A stretch of DNA of 64,000 nucleotides from RGIG1681 sp045594425 (GTDB taxonomy: Bacteria; Bacillota; Clostridia; Christensenellales; UBA1242), in assembly GCA_045594425.1 (NCBI GenBank), contig JAZNYK010000007.1, positions 1-64,000 on the forward strand, read 5' to 3'. Every line of letters starts with the position of its first letter. The first letter of the stretch is position 1. Shown piece after piece: positions 21,628 to 30,313 of the stretch. The notes under the pieces are model-generated. The model worked only from the letters and a program-made list of their open reading frames with translations, made no database searches and was not told where the DNA came from. Made by a program: the position numbers and the translations under genes.

Positions 21628-21655
21628 ATTATAAATATATATGTAAATACATCAA
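21628..21655 (-). promoter_or_regulatory. Promoter of the ykvI-like gene
   Basis: TTGATG (21655-21650), 16-bp spacer, perfect TATAAT (21633-21628) on the minus strand. The -10 shares its last two bases with the first in-frame ATG (21629), so the transcript should begin near 21621, downstream of that ATG. Confidence 0.6.
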
Positions 21656-21691
21656 CTTAAATGAATGATTATATTTTTATTTAATTCAATA

Positions 21692-21722
21692 AAAAAAGAC
21701 TGATTAATAATCAGTCTTTTTT
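21692..21722 (-). terminator. Terminator overlapping the 3' end of giant paralogue C
   Basis: Stem AAAAAAGACTGA / TCAGTCTTTTTT (21692-21703 and 21711-21722), loop of 7 nt. The ascending arm on the minus strand encodes the last codons (Lys-Lys-Thr-Asp), and the TAA stop (21706-21704) lies in the loop. Confidence 0.85.
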
Positions 21723-24700
21723 GAAATTATTGATGGCATAACTGCATGGTTTAAATATGAAACATCATATGTTTGTGCGGATTCAGTTGATGCAACTGAA
21801 ACTCCAGAATCACCATAAGATGCTTTATAATCAACCAATGTTTTGTTCCAATATACACTCATACCTGCAGTTGTTGTTCTATAATACCAATAATAACTCC
21901 AACCTGATGGTCTTTGTGTATGCCTTGTGTAAATCGCACATCCAGATTTCGCTTGATAGAAAGGACTATAAGCAGCCGAACTTGCAGATATTGTTGTTAC
22001 ACTTGAAGGTATATAAATTGAACTCAATGCAGTGCAATACCCAAAAGCATTAGCATTAATTGTTGTTACCGAAGAAGGAATAACCAACTTAGTTAACGAT
22101 GTGCAATAATAGAACGTATATGTTGATATTGTTGTAATACCAGCACTTAATGTAATTGAAGGAATGGCCGTTTTAGCAAAAGCATAGGTTCCAATAGATG
22201 TAACACTATCTGGAATTGTTAGATGTGCCTCAAATGATACTGCATCATAGAAAGCATAACTTCCAATACTTGTAACAGTTGATGGAATTGAAACGCTGTC
22301 AATATTTATTGCACTAAACGCATACGAACCAATGCTAACAACTGGAAGAGGTCCATGTGTTCCATCATTATACATTTTTGGTATAACAACATCACCCGCT
22401 GGAGTTGTGCAGTCAGTAACTTGATAACCAGATGAGTTAAGATATGAAATGCTTAATTTTGTCATACTTCCATCAAAATCAGAATCATAAACACCATACA
22501 AATAGAATACTGGGTTGTCTGGGTCATGAGCAAAAGCATTATCAATACCAAGAGTAACCGCAGCACCCGCCGACATATAATAGGTTGCCCCATTAAATGA
22601 GTATGCTGTGATTGAATCTTTCAAAGTTCCTTTATAATACAAGTTTGGTGAAAGCATATAAGATGTAAATGTTGCATTTCCTCTTGTTCTTGGGAATGTA
22701 TAAACTGTTCCATAAGCAACTGTTTCTGTTGAATAATATGTGTATGTCGACAAATTATTAACATTAGATTGTGCTGATGGCGCATAATATACAATTGTGA
22801 ATACTACTGATGAATAAATTGCATATGCGTGCAAATTATTCATTGTTGTAGCAGTTGAAGAGTGTGTATTTGCTAATGTATAGTCAAAGTAACATTCAGC
22901 ATTTGTTCCAACAATATGAGATGAATCAAGTGTCGTTACATTGCTATTAGATATCGTGCTTGCAGATAAATACCAACCAATCATACCATAGCCTGTTGGG
23001 AATGCAACTTCTTCCGCAACTGTTGGATTCGCACTACTTCTATATGTTGTAAAGTATTGGTCATATTGAACAGACTGTGTCTTTGTTGCTGTTTGATATG
23101 AAGTGGTGTTAACCTGAGTAAGCGATGGCACACCCGAGAATGTATCATTTGTAATATAATGATATGTGATTGTGTATGTATTTGGTGTCCAATAAGCAGT
23201 AAGTGTTACTGTTGAACCTTGAACATAATGCAAGTTTTTAAATGTGGTATATGTTGCACTAGTGTTCTTAAACAATACGTGTTTGTTTGGATTGTTTGCT
23301 TCAGTATAAATACCTGTTGAACTTTCAAATGTGCTTCCATTTCCAGTATGCACAATTTCATCAGCCATACCGCTTAACGCCCAACCTGTAAATGTATAAC
23401 CAATTCTTGATGGATGATATGCATTAAAGTTTGAATCATAATATGCAACCGTTGCGCTGCTTGATGAAAGCACTGCTTTGTTTCCATTTGCAATATATTC
23501 AAGATTATATGAATATGGTTGCCAAACTGCAGTAAACTTCACTGCCCCGCCGTTCACATTTGTAAGGTTTTTGAAGTATTTATAACTTGTTGCAATCGTT
23601 TCTGAACCATTAGTATAACTTGTGTTAACTTTAGAAACTGACGATGTTGAGCCTCTATAATAGTTACCATATAAACCAGAGATTGTCCAACCATTAAAGT
23701 AATAACCAAATGGCCAACTTTCCTCACTTTCAAATACATTATCCAAATAGAATACTTGGTCATAAGTTGCAGAAGTTGGATGTGTTTCGGTTCCAGCCCA
23801 TGAACCTGCACCTAAATCATAAGAAATTGTATAAGTATTTGCTGTCCACCTAGCAACAAATGTAACTGTTCCACTTGAACCGCGAAGATTCAAATATGAT
23901 GTATAAGAGGTTGACAATGTTATAGAAGAAGCGGTAGATGGTGTGTTAGATGAACCATAATAGAAGTAATGTGTTGTAACAGTATCCATACCAGAAACAG
24001 TCCAACCACCATAAGTATAACCTGTTCTTGTTACTGTTGGAATTGTTTCAGATGTATCATAACTTGCGGTTATTGTTTTCGTTTGCGTTGAATCAGAGAA
24101 ATAACCATTGTTTGCATTATATGTAACAGTGTATGTATTTGCAACCCACCTTGGTGCTATTGTAACCGTTCCACTAGAACTTCTCAAATTCTTAAAGTAA
24201 TAATACCCTGCTGAAACAGTAAATGATGTGTTTGTTGTATTGCCTGAATTTGCAGAAGATGTTGTTCCATAATAGTGTGTGCAACTATCACATCCACTAA
24301 TTGAATATCCATTAAATTGATAAAAGTCTTTTGAAATTCCAGGAATATTAACAACGTTATCATATGTAACTGTTGTTGTAGTAGTTGTAGTTGGTGATGT
24401 GTAATATTTTACAGTATAAGTCTTTGGAGTCCACTTTGCATAAATTGTTGAATTTTTACTCCAAGCGGTTGACCATGCTGCAGACAAATAACCAGATGAT
24501 GTTATATACTGCGTTCCACTGCCACCCGTGCTAGAATAATATCCACCAAAAGTATAACCAGTTCTGCTTGGCACTGATATTTTGTTAGCGGAAGTCGTCA
24601 TTTTATTCGTAAGTGCCGACTCTAGATAACAACCAACTCCATAATGTTCATAAATATAAGACGAACCACCAGAACCACTTTGTTTATTCAGAGTTATTGT

Positions 24701-27679
24701 ATAAACAATCGGACTATAAATCGGCTTAATATTACAATATTCACCATTGTTTTGCTCAAGCCATTGAATATCAAACATAACAGAATCTGGATTTGGATAA
24801 ATATAGAAGGAACTACCTGTTAAATCCACTTCTGCCATAGTTGAGTAATAATCATCCATGTGGTCAACTGAATGTGTTAAAGATGAATCTGCTCCCCAAA
24901 TATAGTAACTATCCCAAGTATAACCCGTTTTATCAGCCTGGTAGAAATATGGACCAGCATAAGCCCTTACACTATATTGTTGAGCGCCTAAATATGTATC
25001 ATTTTCATCATATTCATAAATAGTAAACTTGTTAACCTCATAGTAAGCATAAATAAATGAATACAGAGCAAACAATACTTGGTGTTCAAACTTATACCCT
25101 TTTGAAAGTGTATAATTCCAGTTATAATCTAAACCTTCAATAGTATTATCATCTTCATATGCAGATGGGTCAAAATAATTTCTATAATAATATGTTGAAC
25201 CAGTAGAATCTGTAGGCTCCATATACATACGCCAGTGAGCCAAATGACCATATTTCAAATCATAACCAGTGCTTGGCAATGTTACTTCAACTTTTTTATT
25301 GTGAATTAATGTTGAACCAAGAGAAATATTAGTATAAGTATTCACTCTGTTTGATGTTGCTGAATGTTCAGTTCCAGGTTCCAGATAACAAATAAACACA
25401 TAGAAATATGCTTGGGCAAAAGTTCCAGATAAACTTTCAAAACCAGTATCACCATAACCAAAAATGTTAGTATAACTAAATTGACAATAATAAACAATAT
25501 CGCAATCACCATTCATATACGCATATGGTGCTGTAACAAGGTCACCAGAATAAGAATAACCAACTGTATAATTGCTTGATTCAGCAGGCGTCCAACCCAA
25601 ACCAGAAAGAGTTAATGTATATTCATTAAAGAACTTTAAACCAATAGAAACATTATATAAATAATATGAGTTATCCATAGTTATGGTCATTTTTGGGTTT
25701 TTAGATTGTGTAAATGTTCCTGCACCAACAGTTGCTCCACTATATGTAACGTTAAATGATGCACTTCCATATTCTTCTGCTTCTTGTGCAGCGAATTCAA
25801 CATCAAAACCAGGATTTATATTATTATCTTTATTTGAGAATGTTGTGTAGTTGTTAGAATAATCTTTATTTTTTGCATAATAAAGCATAAGTTTTGTTGT
25901 ATCTTCTAACTTAAGTTCAAAATATACACCGCCTTTAACTGTAGTTGCAGTGTCTTGATTTCCAACAAAACTAGCAATGTCTTCAACAATCAATCCATCA
26001 TTAATTGACGAAATCGACTTTGACTCCCCTTTATCAACAACATACAAACCAAGATTTTTTGATGTGACAACTTTGTCATATTCATAGTCTGAAATCAAAG
26101 TTTTTTCTTTTGTTTTAATGTTATATTGATAATATTTTTGAGAATCATCAGTAACAAAACAGTTATCACCAACAATATCAAAAATTTTGATAAATCTAAC
26201 ATCTTCTGGTTTAACAACAACATTACCATTAAGGTCCATCAAACCATATATGTTAGTGTTATTAACCTCTTTGTTAATAATGATATAATCTGTTGCATAT
26301 TCAGTAATTCTTGCCTCATTGTTATATGTTTCAGAACCAAATTTAAATGATGAAGATACTTTTGTTTTTTCATTGGCTTTCAAAATTTGTGTAGATGTAA
26401 CAAATGTTGCTTCACCAACTTGTTCAATTTTATCATTTGATGTAGATTCATATTTAACAATCTGATTCAAATTATCATCATAATAACAAACTAAATATTT
26501 TTCTTGAAGAGCATTATTTTCCACTTTTTGGAAAGCAATATAGAATGATGTGTTTAAGTTAACATCTCTTTTTGGAACACTTACTGCAGCGTATCCGTTT
26601 TCCATAGAAAGTTTTGTTTCTGTGGCAACTTGTGGTTTGCTGTCATAAATGTAATATTCATAATTAACATAAGCATTGCTATCGCCATTTCCATCAAGAA
26701 TAACACTGCTTGAAGTAACCTTATCGTTGCTTGTTACTGGAATAACTTTTGCAATCATGAATTTATTGTCAGTCAATTCATCGATTTCGTATTTGTATAA
26801 AAGTTCGCCAGTTAATTTCTTTTCAATTGTCTTTTCAACAGTTTCAAAAACTCCAGCCTTCAAATAAACAATTTTTAACACATTGTCAGATTGAACAAAA
26901 AACATATTTGAATTTGTTTCATATTCAAAGGTTTTTGAAGAATAATAATATTTTGAAACCAAAACTTGTGTTGGTGATTCTTCCTTCTTTTCTGTTGTAT
27001 AGAAATTATAATGAAGTTCAAAATCACCAGTGCCATTTTCAATATCACAATTTGAAATTGCTGGAAGAATATAATAATTGTCTTTTAATTCCAATCCAGT
27101 TGGACACCAAACATCTCTATCTTTTGTGCTATAACTAAAGATTTCAGTTGGTTTATCAAAATCGCCAAAATAAATTAAAGTGTATTTTTCTTGTGTGAAA
27201 GGATTTTGTTCATCGGCATTTTTATAAGTTGTTTTCAAAACAACATAGTTTTCTTTAATTGCAGAAACTCCATAAGTTTCAGTTCCACTAACAATATCAA
27301 TAAAACCTTTTGCTGGGTCTGTTATATGATTTGTAATAATTGAGCCATCATCATTAATTTTATATGTATAAAATTCTTCATGAGAATCATTACTTTCATA
27401 GGCAAAATAGTTTTTGCCAAGCATTGTTAATTGATTATATGAACAAACGGAGGCATATGGAACCGCATCATAAATGGAATAATCCATCTTCAAAGTTCCA
27501 TCATTAATTTCGTCTGCCAAAAGTTTTTGTGCTGCAGTAAACTTATTTTGGACAACTGGCGGATTGTCGCCACCTTTTTTCTTAAATCCAAAAATACATC
27601 CTAAAACTATTGCAGCAACACAAATAAGTGAAACGCTTGTAATCAAAACAATTTTTACTGATTTCTTCATTTTTTTCAT
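21704..27679 (-). CDS. Giant B-repeat and BspA-LRR surface protein (paralogue C), 1,991 residues
   Basis: ATG 27679 has the ribosome site AAAGGAA. Residues 1-34 are a Lys-rich n-region and a hydrophobic helix holding LGC then FGFKKK, nearly identical to paralogue A. Residues about 50-650 form the shared ectodomain (weaker match to A and B, with TSSSV and NYEYYIYDSK in the equivalent place). B-repeat cores follow near residues 1040 (GYTFGGY), 1122 (FNGYSISGC), 1219 (GYTYGGW), 1325 (YYFNGW), 1429 (GYTFTGW) and 1565 (MIGWYLS). Most end in TFxAxW. Residues about 1770-1910 are BspA-type leucine-rich repeats (SIGSYAF, SIPSTVTSIG, LVIPSSVTTI). In such proteins BspA repeats often bind host or matrix proteins, so an adhesin is plausible but unproven. 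No sortase motif is present. Confidence 0.87.
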   Translation of the reverse strand: MKKMKKSVKIVLITSVSLICVAAIVLGCIFGFKKKGGDNPPVVQNKFTAAQKLLADEINDGTLKMDYSIYDAVPYASVCSYNQLTMLGKNYFAYESNDSHEEFYTYKINDDGSIITNHITDPAKGFIDIVSGTETYGVSAIKENYVVLKTTYKNADEQNPFTQEKYTLIYFGDFDKPTEIFSYSTKDRDVWCPTGLELKDNYYILPAISNCDIENGTGDFELHYNFYTTEKKEESPTQVLVSKYYYSSKTFEYETNSNMFFVQSDNVLKIVYLKAGVFETVEKTIEKKLTGELLYKYEIDELTDNKFMIAKVIPVTSNDKVTSSSVILDGNGDSNAYVNYEYYIYDSKPQVATETKLSMENGYAAVSVPKRDVNLNTSFYIAFQKVENNALQEKYLVCYYDDNLNQIVKYESTSNDKIEQVGEATFVTSTQILKANEKTKVSSSFKFGSETYNNEARITEYATDYIIINKEVNNTNIYGLMDLNGNVVVKPEDVRFIKIFDIVGDNCFVTDDSQKYYQYNIKTKEKTLISDYEYDKVVTSKNLGLYVVDKGESKSISSINDGLIVEDIASFVGNQDTATTVKGGVYFELKLEDTTKLMLYYAKNKDYSNNYTTFSNKDNNINPGFDVEFAAQEAEEYGSASFNVTYSGATVGAGTFTQSKNPKMTITMDNSYYLYNVSIGLKFFNEYTLTLSGLGWTPAESSNYTVGYSYSGDLVTAPYAYMNGDCDIVYYCQFSYTNIFGYGDTGFESLSGTFAQAYFYVFICYLEPGTEHSATSNRVNTYTNISLGSTLIHNKKVEVTLPSTGYDLKYGHLAHWRMYMEPTDSTGSTYYYRNYFDPSAYEDDNTIEGLDYNWNYTLSKGYKFEHQVLFALYSFIYAYYEVNKFTIYEYDENDTYLGAQQYSVRAYAGPYFYQADKTGYTWDSYYIWGADSSLTHSVDHMDDYYSTMAEVDLTGSSFYIYPNPDSVMFDIQWLEQNNGEYCNIKPIYSPIVYTITLNKQSGSGGSSYIYEHYGVGCYLESALTNKMTTSANKISVPSRTGYTFGGYYSSTGGSGTQYITSSGYLSAAWSTAWSKNSTIYAKWTPKTYTVKYYTSPTTTTTTTVTYDNVVNIPGISKDFYQFNGYSISGCDSCTHYYGTTSSANSGNTTNTSFTVSAGYYYFKNLRSSSGTVTIAPRWVANTYTVTYNANNGYFSDSTQTKTITASYDTSETIPTVTRTGYTYGGWTVSGMDTVTTHYFYYGSSNTPSTASSITLSTSYTSYLNLRGSSGTVTFVARWTANTYTISYDLGAGSWAGTETHPTSATYDQVFYLDNVFESEESWPFGYYFNGWTISGLYGNYYRGSTSSVSKVNTSYTNGSETIATSYKYFKNLTNVNGGAVKFTAVWQPYSYNLEYIANGNKAVLSSSSATVAYYDSNFNAYHPSRIGYTFTGWALSGMADEIVHTGNGSTFESSTGIYTEANNPNKHVLFKNTSATYTTFKNLHYVQGSTVTLTAYWTPNTYTITYHYITNDTFSGVPSLTQVNTTSYQTATKTQSVQYDQYFTTYRSSANPTVAEEVAFPTGYGMIGWYLSASTISNSNVTTLDSSHIVGTNAECYFDYTLANTHSSTATTMNNLHAYAIYSSVVFTIVYYAPSAQSNVNNLSTYTYYSTETVAYGTVYTFPRTRGNATFTSYMLSPNLYYKGTLKDSITAYSFNGATYYMSAGAAVTLGIDNAFAHDPDNPVFYLYGVYDSDFDGSMTKLSISYLNSSGYQVTDCTTPAGDVVIPKMYNDGTHGPLPVVSIGSYAFSAINIDSVSIPSTVTSIGSYAFYDAVSFEAHLTIPDSVTSIGTYAFAKTAIPSITLSAGITTISTYTFYYCTSLTKLVIPSSVTTINANAFGYCTALSSIYIPSSVTTISASSAAYSPFYQAKSGCAIYTRHTQRPSGWSYYWYYRTTTAGMSVYWNKTLVDYKASYGDSGVSVASTESAQTYDVSYLNHAVMPSIISKKTDY

Positions 27680-27730
27680 ATTTTGTATTCCTTTTCACAC
27701 TTTTTCAAAATAGAGTTTTATACATTATTT

Positions 27731-27759
27731 AGTATACCAAATAACTATCAATTTTACAA
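27731..27759 (-). promoter_or_regulatory. Promoter of giant paralogue C
   Basis: Minus-strand TTGTAA (27759-27754), 17-bp spacer, TATACT (27736-27731) preceded by TGG. It has the same core as the promoters of paralogues A and B. The predicted leader is about 45 nt. Confidence 0.75.
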
Positions 27760-27805
27760 ATAAAAAACTTTAGTTTTGAAAACAAAATACAACTTTTAAT
27801 CAATA

Positions 27806-27834
27806 AAAAAATAGGTGTCATTCACCTATTTTTT
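27806..27834 (-). terminator. Terminator of the dnaG-rpoD-trmK-zinc-ribbon operon
   Basis: Stem AAAAAATAGGTG / CACCTATTTTTT with loop TCATT on the plus strand, followed on the minus strand by a T run. The TAG stop of the zinc-ribbon gene (27828-27826) is inside the ascending arm. Confidence 0.85.
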
Positions 27835-28524
27835 ATAAATATATCTTCCACAGTTTTCACATTCAATCAACCCATAAGAATTTGTGTTCATTGCAGATAG
27901 TTTAGATGTTGATACTTCCATTTGACATCCACCACACTTTTTTCCTGCAAGAGCCACAAACACTGGAAATTTCTTGCCTTCTCTTTTTTGAGTATACATT
28001 TGATAAAGTTTTTCATCAATACCCTTTTTCATTGATTGAAGTTTTGCTTTTAATTCCTCAATCTTTGGTTCTTTTTCAGCCTTTAATTTAGCAAAAGCAT
28101 TTTTATATTTTTCATATTGTTCTTTGTATGCTTTAGATTTTTTAATAAGTTCTTCATATTCTCTGCTAACACGTTGAACTTCTGTATACATAGCAGTGAT
28201 TTCTTTTTCAAGAGAATTTGCAACGGCAAAAAAATCTTTATATGCTTTTTCATAAAATGCAACTTTTGACTCATCAGCAGACTCAAGTTCTTTTTCAAGT
28301 TCTTCAAGTTTTTTCATATATTCAGAATATTTTTGACTAGCCTTGTTATATGCGGCACTAACTCTTGATGCAGATTTTTCCAATGCAACAAGTTTAGAAT
28401 ATTCTGCTTGCATAATATCTTTTAATTCTAATGCTTTTTTTCTGTCTGACGATTCATGAACTTCACGTTCAAGGTCCAAAAGACTTTTTTCTGTTTGTTG
28501 ATACTCTAAAATCTTTTCAATCAT
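27826..28524 (-). CDS. Coiled-coil protein with C4 zinc ribbon (DUF164/CT398-like)
   Basis: 232 residues. Residues 1-175 are charged and strongly heptad-like, predicting a long antiparallel coiled coil. The C-terminal 40 residues hold two Cys pairs (CGGC and CENC), forming a C4 zinc ribbon as in the zf-RING_7/DUF164 family, found widely in bacteria. In Firmicutes this gene commonly lies beside trmK (and a Nif3-like gene), but its role is not established. ATG 28524 follows TTAGGAGAAAATT. It is the last gene of the dnaG operon, 26 bp after trmK, and its stop codon lies within the terminator stem. Confidence 0.8.
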   Translation of the reverse strand: MIEKILEYQQTEKSLLDLEREVHESSDRKKALELKDIMQAEYSKLVALEKSASRVSAAYNKASQKYSEYMKKLEELEKELESADESKVAFYEKAYKDFFAVANSLEKEITAMYTEVQRVSREYEELIKKSKAYKEQYEKYKNAFAKLKAEKEPKIEELKAKLQSMKKGIDEKLYQMYTQKREGKKFPVFVALAGKKCGGCQMEVSTSKLSAMNTNSYGLIECENCGRYIYKK

Positions 28525-28550
28525 AATTTTCTCCTAACAAAATCAATATA

Positions 28551-29252
28551 TCATTTATTCAACAATTTTTCAATAATTAATTTTAATTCATATTTTTCTT
28601 TTAATTCTTCATCTTGTACAATACGATTTTTAGAAAGCCCATCTATAAACTCTAAAAATGTAAGCATATCCTTTAAAAATGCAACAAAATCTTGTGATTC
28701 TAATGTGTTATCTCGCCCAATCCAAAGATTATAAACACTTTTTTCATTTGATTGTTTTTTTGAAACATCCACAATAATTATAGGATAAAACCTTTCTGCA
28801 TCTTCAATCACATAGTCTTTAATAACAAAAATTTCATTATCAAACAACCATTCACGAAGTTCAACAACATTTTGTGCCGGTTGCAACACAAACACATCAC
28901 ATTTGTTAACTCTATTATCTATTGAGTTTTGTGTTTTTAGCATTTTAATTATTTCCCAACCACCAACACCAGCAATAACCGAAATATCAACTTTTTCAAG
29001 AGGAATTAATCCATCACCAACAATTGTTTCGATGTTTTTCAAATTATTATATTCAATCAACCTTATAACTTTATCTAAGCATTTTTTGCTAATATCACTT
29101 GCAACAACTTTTTTAACCCAAGATTGTTTTGATAAATATTCCGCTAAATAGCCATGGTCGGTTGCAATATCAGCAACAATAACATCTGTTTTAATGCCTC
29201 TAACAAAATCAACAGCCTTTCCAAGTTCAGAAATTCTTTTTACTGTTTTCAT
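28551..29252 (-). CDS. trmK: tRNA (adenine(22)-N1)-methyltransferase TrmK
   Basis: 233 residues, the usual TrmK length. The enzyme transfers a methyl group from SAM to N1 of A22 in bacterial tRNAs. The Rossmann motif VADIATDHGYLAEYL near residues 25-40 is the SAM-binding signature, followed by VVASDIS and the family motif ISVIAGVGGWEIIK near residue 90. The start ATG overlaps the rpoD stop by 4 bp (ATGA, 29252-29249), so translation is probably coupled. The order rpoD-trmK is typical of Firmicutes. Confidence 0.93.
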   Translation of the reverse strand: MKTVKRISELGKAVDFVRGIKTDVIVADIATDHGYLAEYLSKQSWVKKVVASDISKKCLDKVIRLIEYNNLKNIETIVGDGLIPLEKVDISVIAGVGGWEIIKMLKTQNSIDNRVNKCDVFVLQPAQNVVELREWLFDNEIFVIKDYVIEDAERFYPIIIVDVSKKQSNEKSVYNLWIGRDNTLESQDFVAFLKDMLTFLEFIDGLSKNRIVQDEELKEKYELKLIIEKLLNK

Positions 29253-30313
29253 CTGTTGTCAATATCCACATAATCTTTAAGTTTTTTGCTTCTAGATGGT
29301 TGTCTTAATTTTTTAAGTGCTTTTGCTTCAATTTGACGAATACGTTCTCTTGTTACGCTAAATTCTTTACCAACATCTTCAAGAGTTCTTGTGTGACCAT
29401 CTTCAATACCATAACGAAGCATAATAACTTTTTGTTCTCTTGGTGTGAGTGTTGACAAAACTTCCATAAGTTGTTCTTTAAGCATCATGATAGACGCAGA
29501 ATCTGCTGGTGAAATTGCATTTTCATCTTGAATAAATGTTCCAAGAGTTGAATCTTCTTCCTCACCAACTGGAGTATCAAGAGAAACGGTATCTTGAGAA
29601 ATCTTTTGAATTTCAATAACTTTTTCAACAGGAATTCCCATTTGTTTAGAAATTTCTTCAACAGATGGTTCTCTGCCAAGTTGTTGGAATAAATCACGTG
29701 TAACTTTCTTTTGTTTATTGATTGTTTCAAACATATGAACAGGAATACGGATTGTTCTTGCTTGGTCAGCAATAGCACGAGTAATGCTTTGTCTAATCCA
29801 CCATGTAGAGTATGTTGAAAACTTAAATCCTTTGGTGTAGTCAAACTTTTCAACGGCTTTCATCAAACCAAAGTTACCTTCTTGAATAAGGTCCAAAAAA
29901 AGCATTCCTCTACCAACATATTTTTTAGCAATAGAAACAACCAAACGAAGGTTTGATTCAGAAAGTTGACGCTTTGCATCTTCATCACCTTCTGCCATAC
30001 GTTTAGCAAGTTCAATTTCTTGTTCTTGAGTTAAAAGTGGAACTTTTCCAATGTCTTTAAGATACATTTTCACTGGGTCATCAACGTAAACTTGAGACAT
30101 AAGTTTTTCCATTTCTTCATCGTCTTCAACAGCAACAACGTCTTCATTTACTTTAATGCCAGATTCTGTAATCTTTTTCAAAACTTCTTCAATTTCATCT
30201 GGAGTAAGGTTAGCAAATTTTTCGGTAACGGTATCCATTGAAATTTCGCCGTTTTTCTTTCCGATTTCAATAATCTTCTCGACTGCAATATCTATTTTCT
30301 CTTTTCTGTTCAT
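29249..30313 (-). CDS. rpoD: Primary sigma factor RpoD/SigA
   Basis: 354 residues, a typical length for a Firmicute housekeeping sigma factor with a short region 1.1. Region 1.2 starts at VDDPVKMYLKDIG (about residue 75). Region 2 includes NLRLVVSIAKKY, the GNFGLMKAVEKFDY core-binding part and the -10 recognition segment FKFSTYSTWWIRQSITRAI. Region 3 has REPSVEEI. Region 4.2 has the helix-turn-helix FSVTRERIRQIEAKALKKLR. It directs RNA polymerase to TTGACA/TATAAT promoters such as those listed here. ATG 30313 overlaps the dnaG stop by 4 bp, and its AGGTGG ribosome site lies within the dnaG end. Confidence 0.97.
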   Translation of the reverse strand: MNRKEKIDIAVEKIIEIGKKNGEISMDTVTEKFANLTPDEIEEVLKKITESGIKVNEDVVAVEDDEEMEKLMSQVYVDDPVKMYLKDIGKVPLLTQEQEIELAKRMAEGDEDAKRQLSESNLRLVVSIAKKYVGRGMLFLDLIQEGNFGLMKAVEKFDYTKGFKFSTYSTWWIRQSITRAIADQARTIRIPVHMFETINKQKKVTRDLFQQLGREPSVEEISKQMGIPVEKVIEIQKISQDTVSLDTPVGEEEDSTLGTFIQDENAISPADSASIMMLKEQLMEVLSTLTPREQKVIMLRYGIEDGHTRTLEDVGKEFSVTRERIRQIEAKALKKLRQPSRSKKLKDYVDIDNR

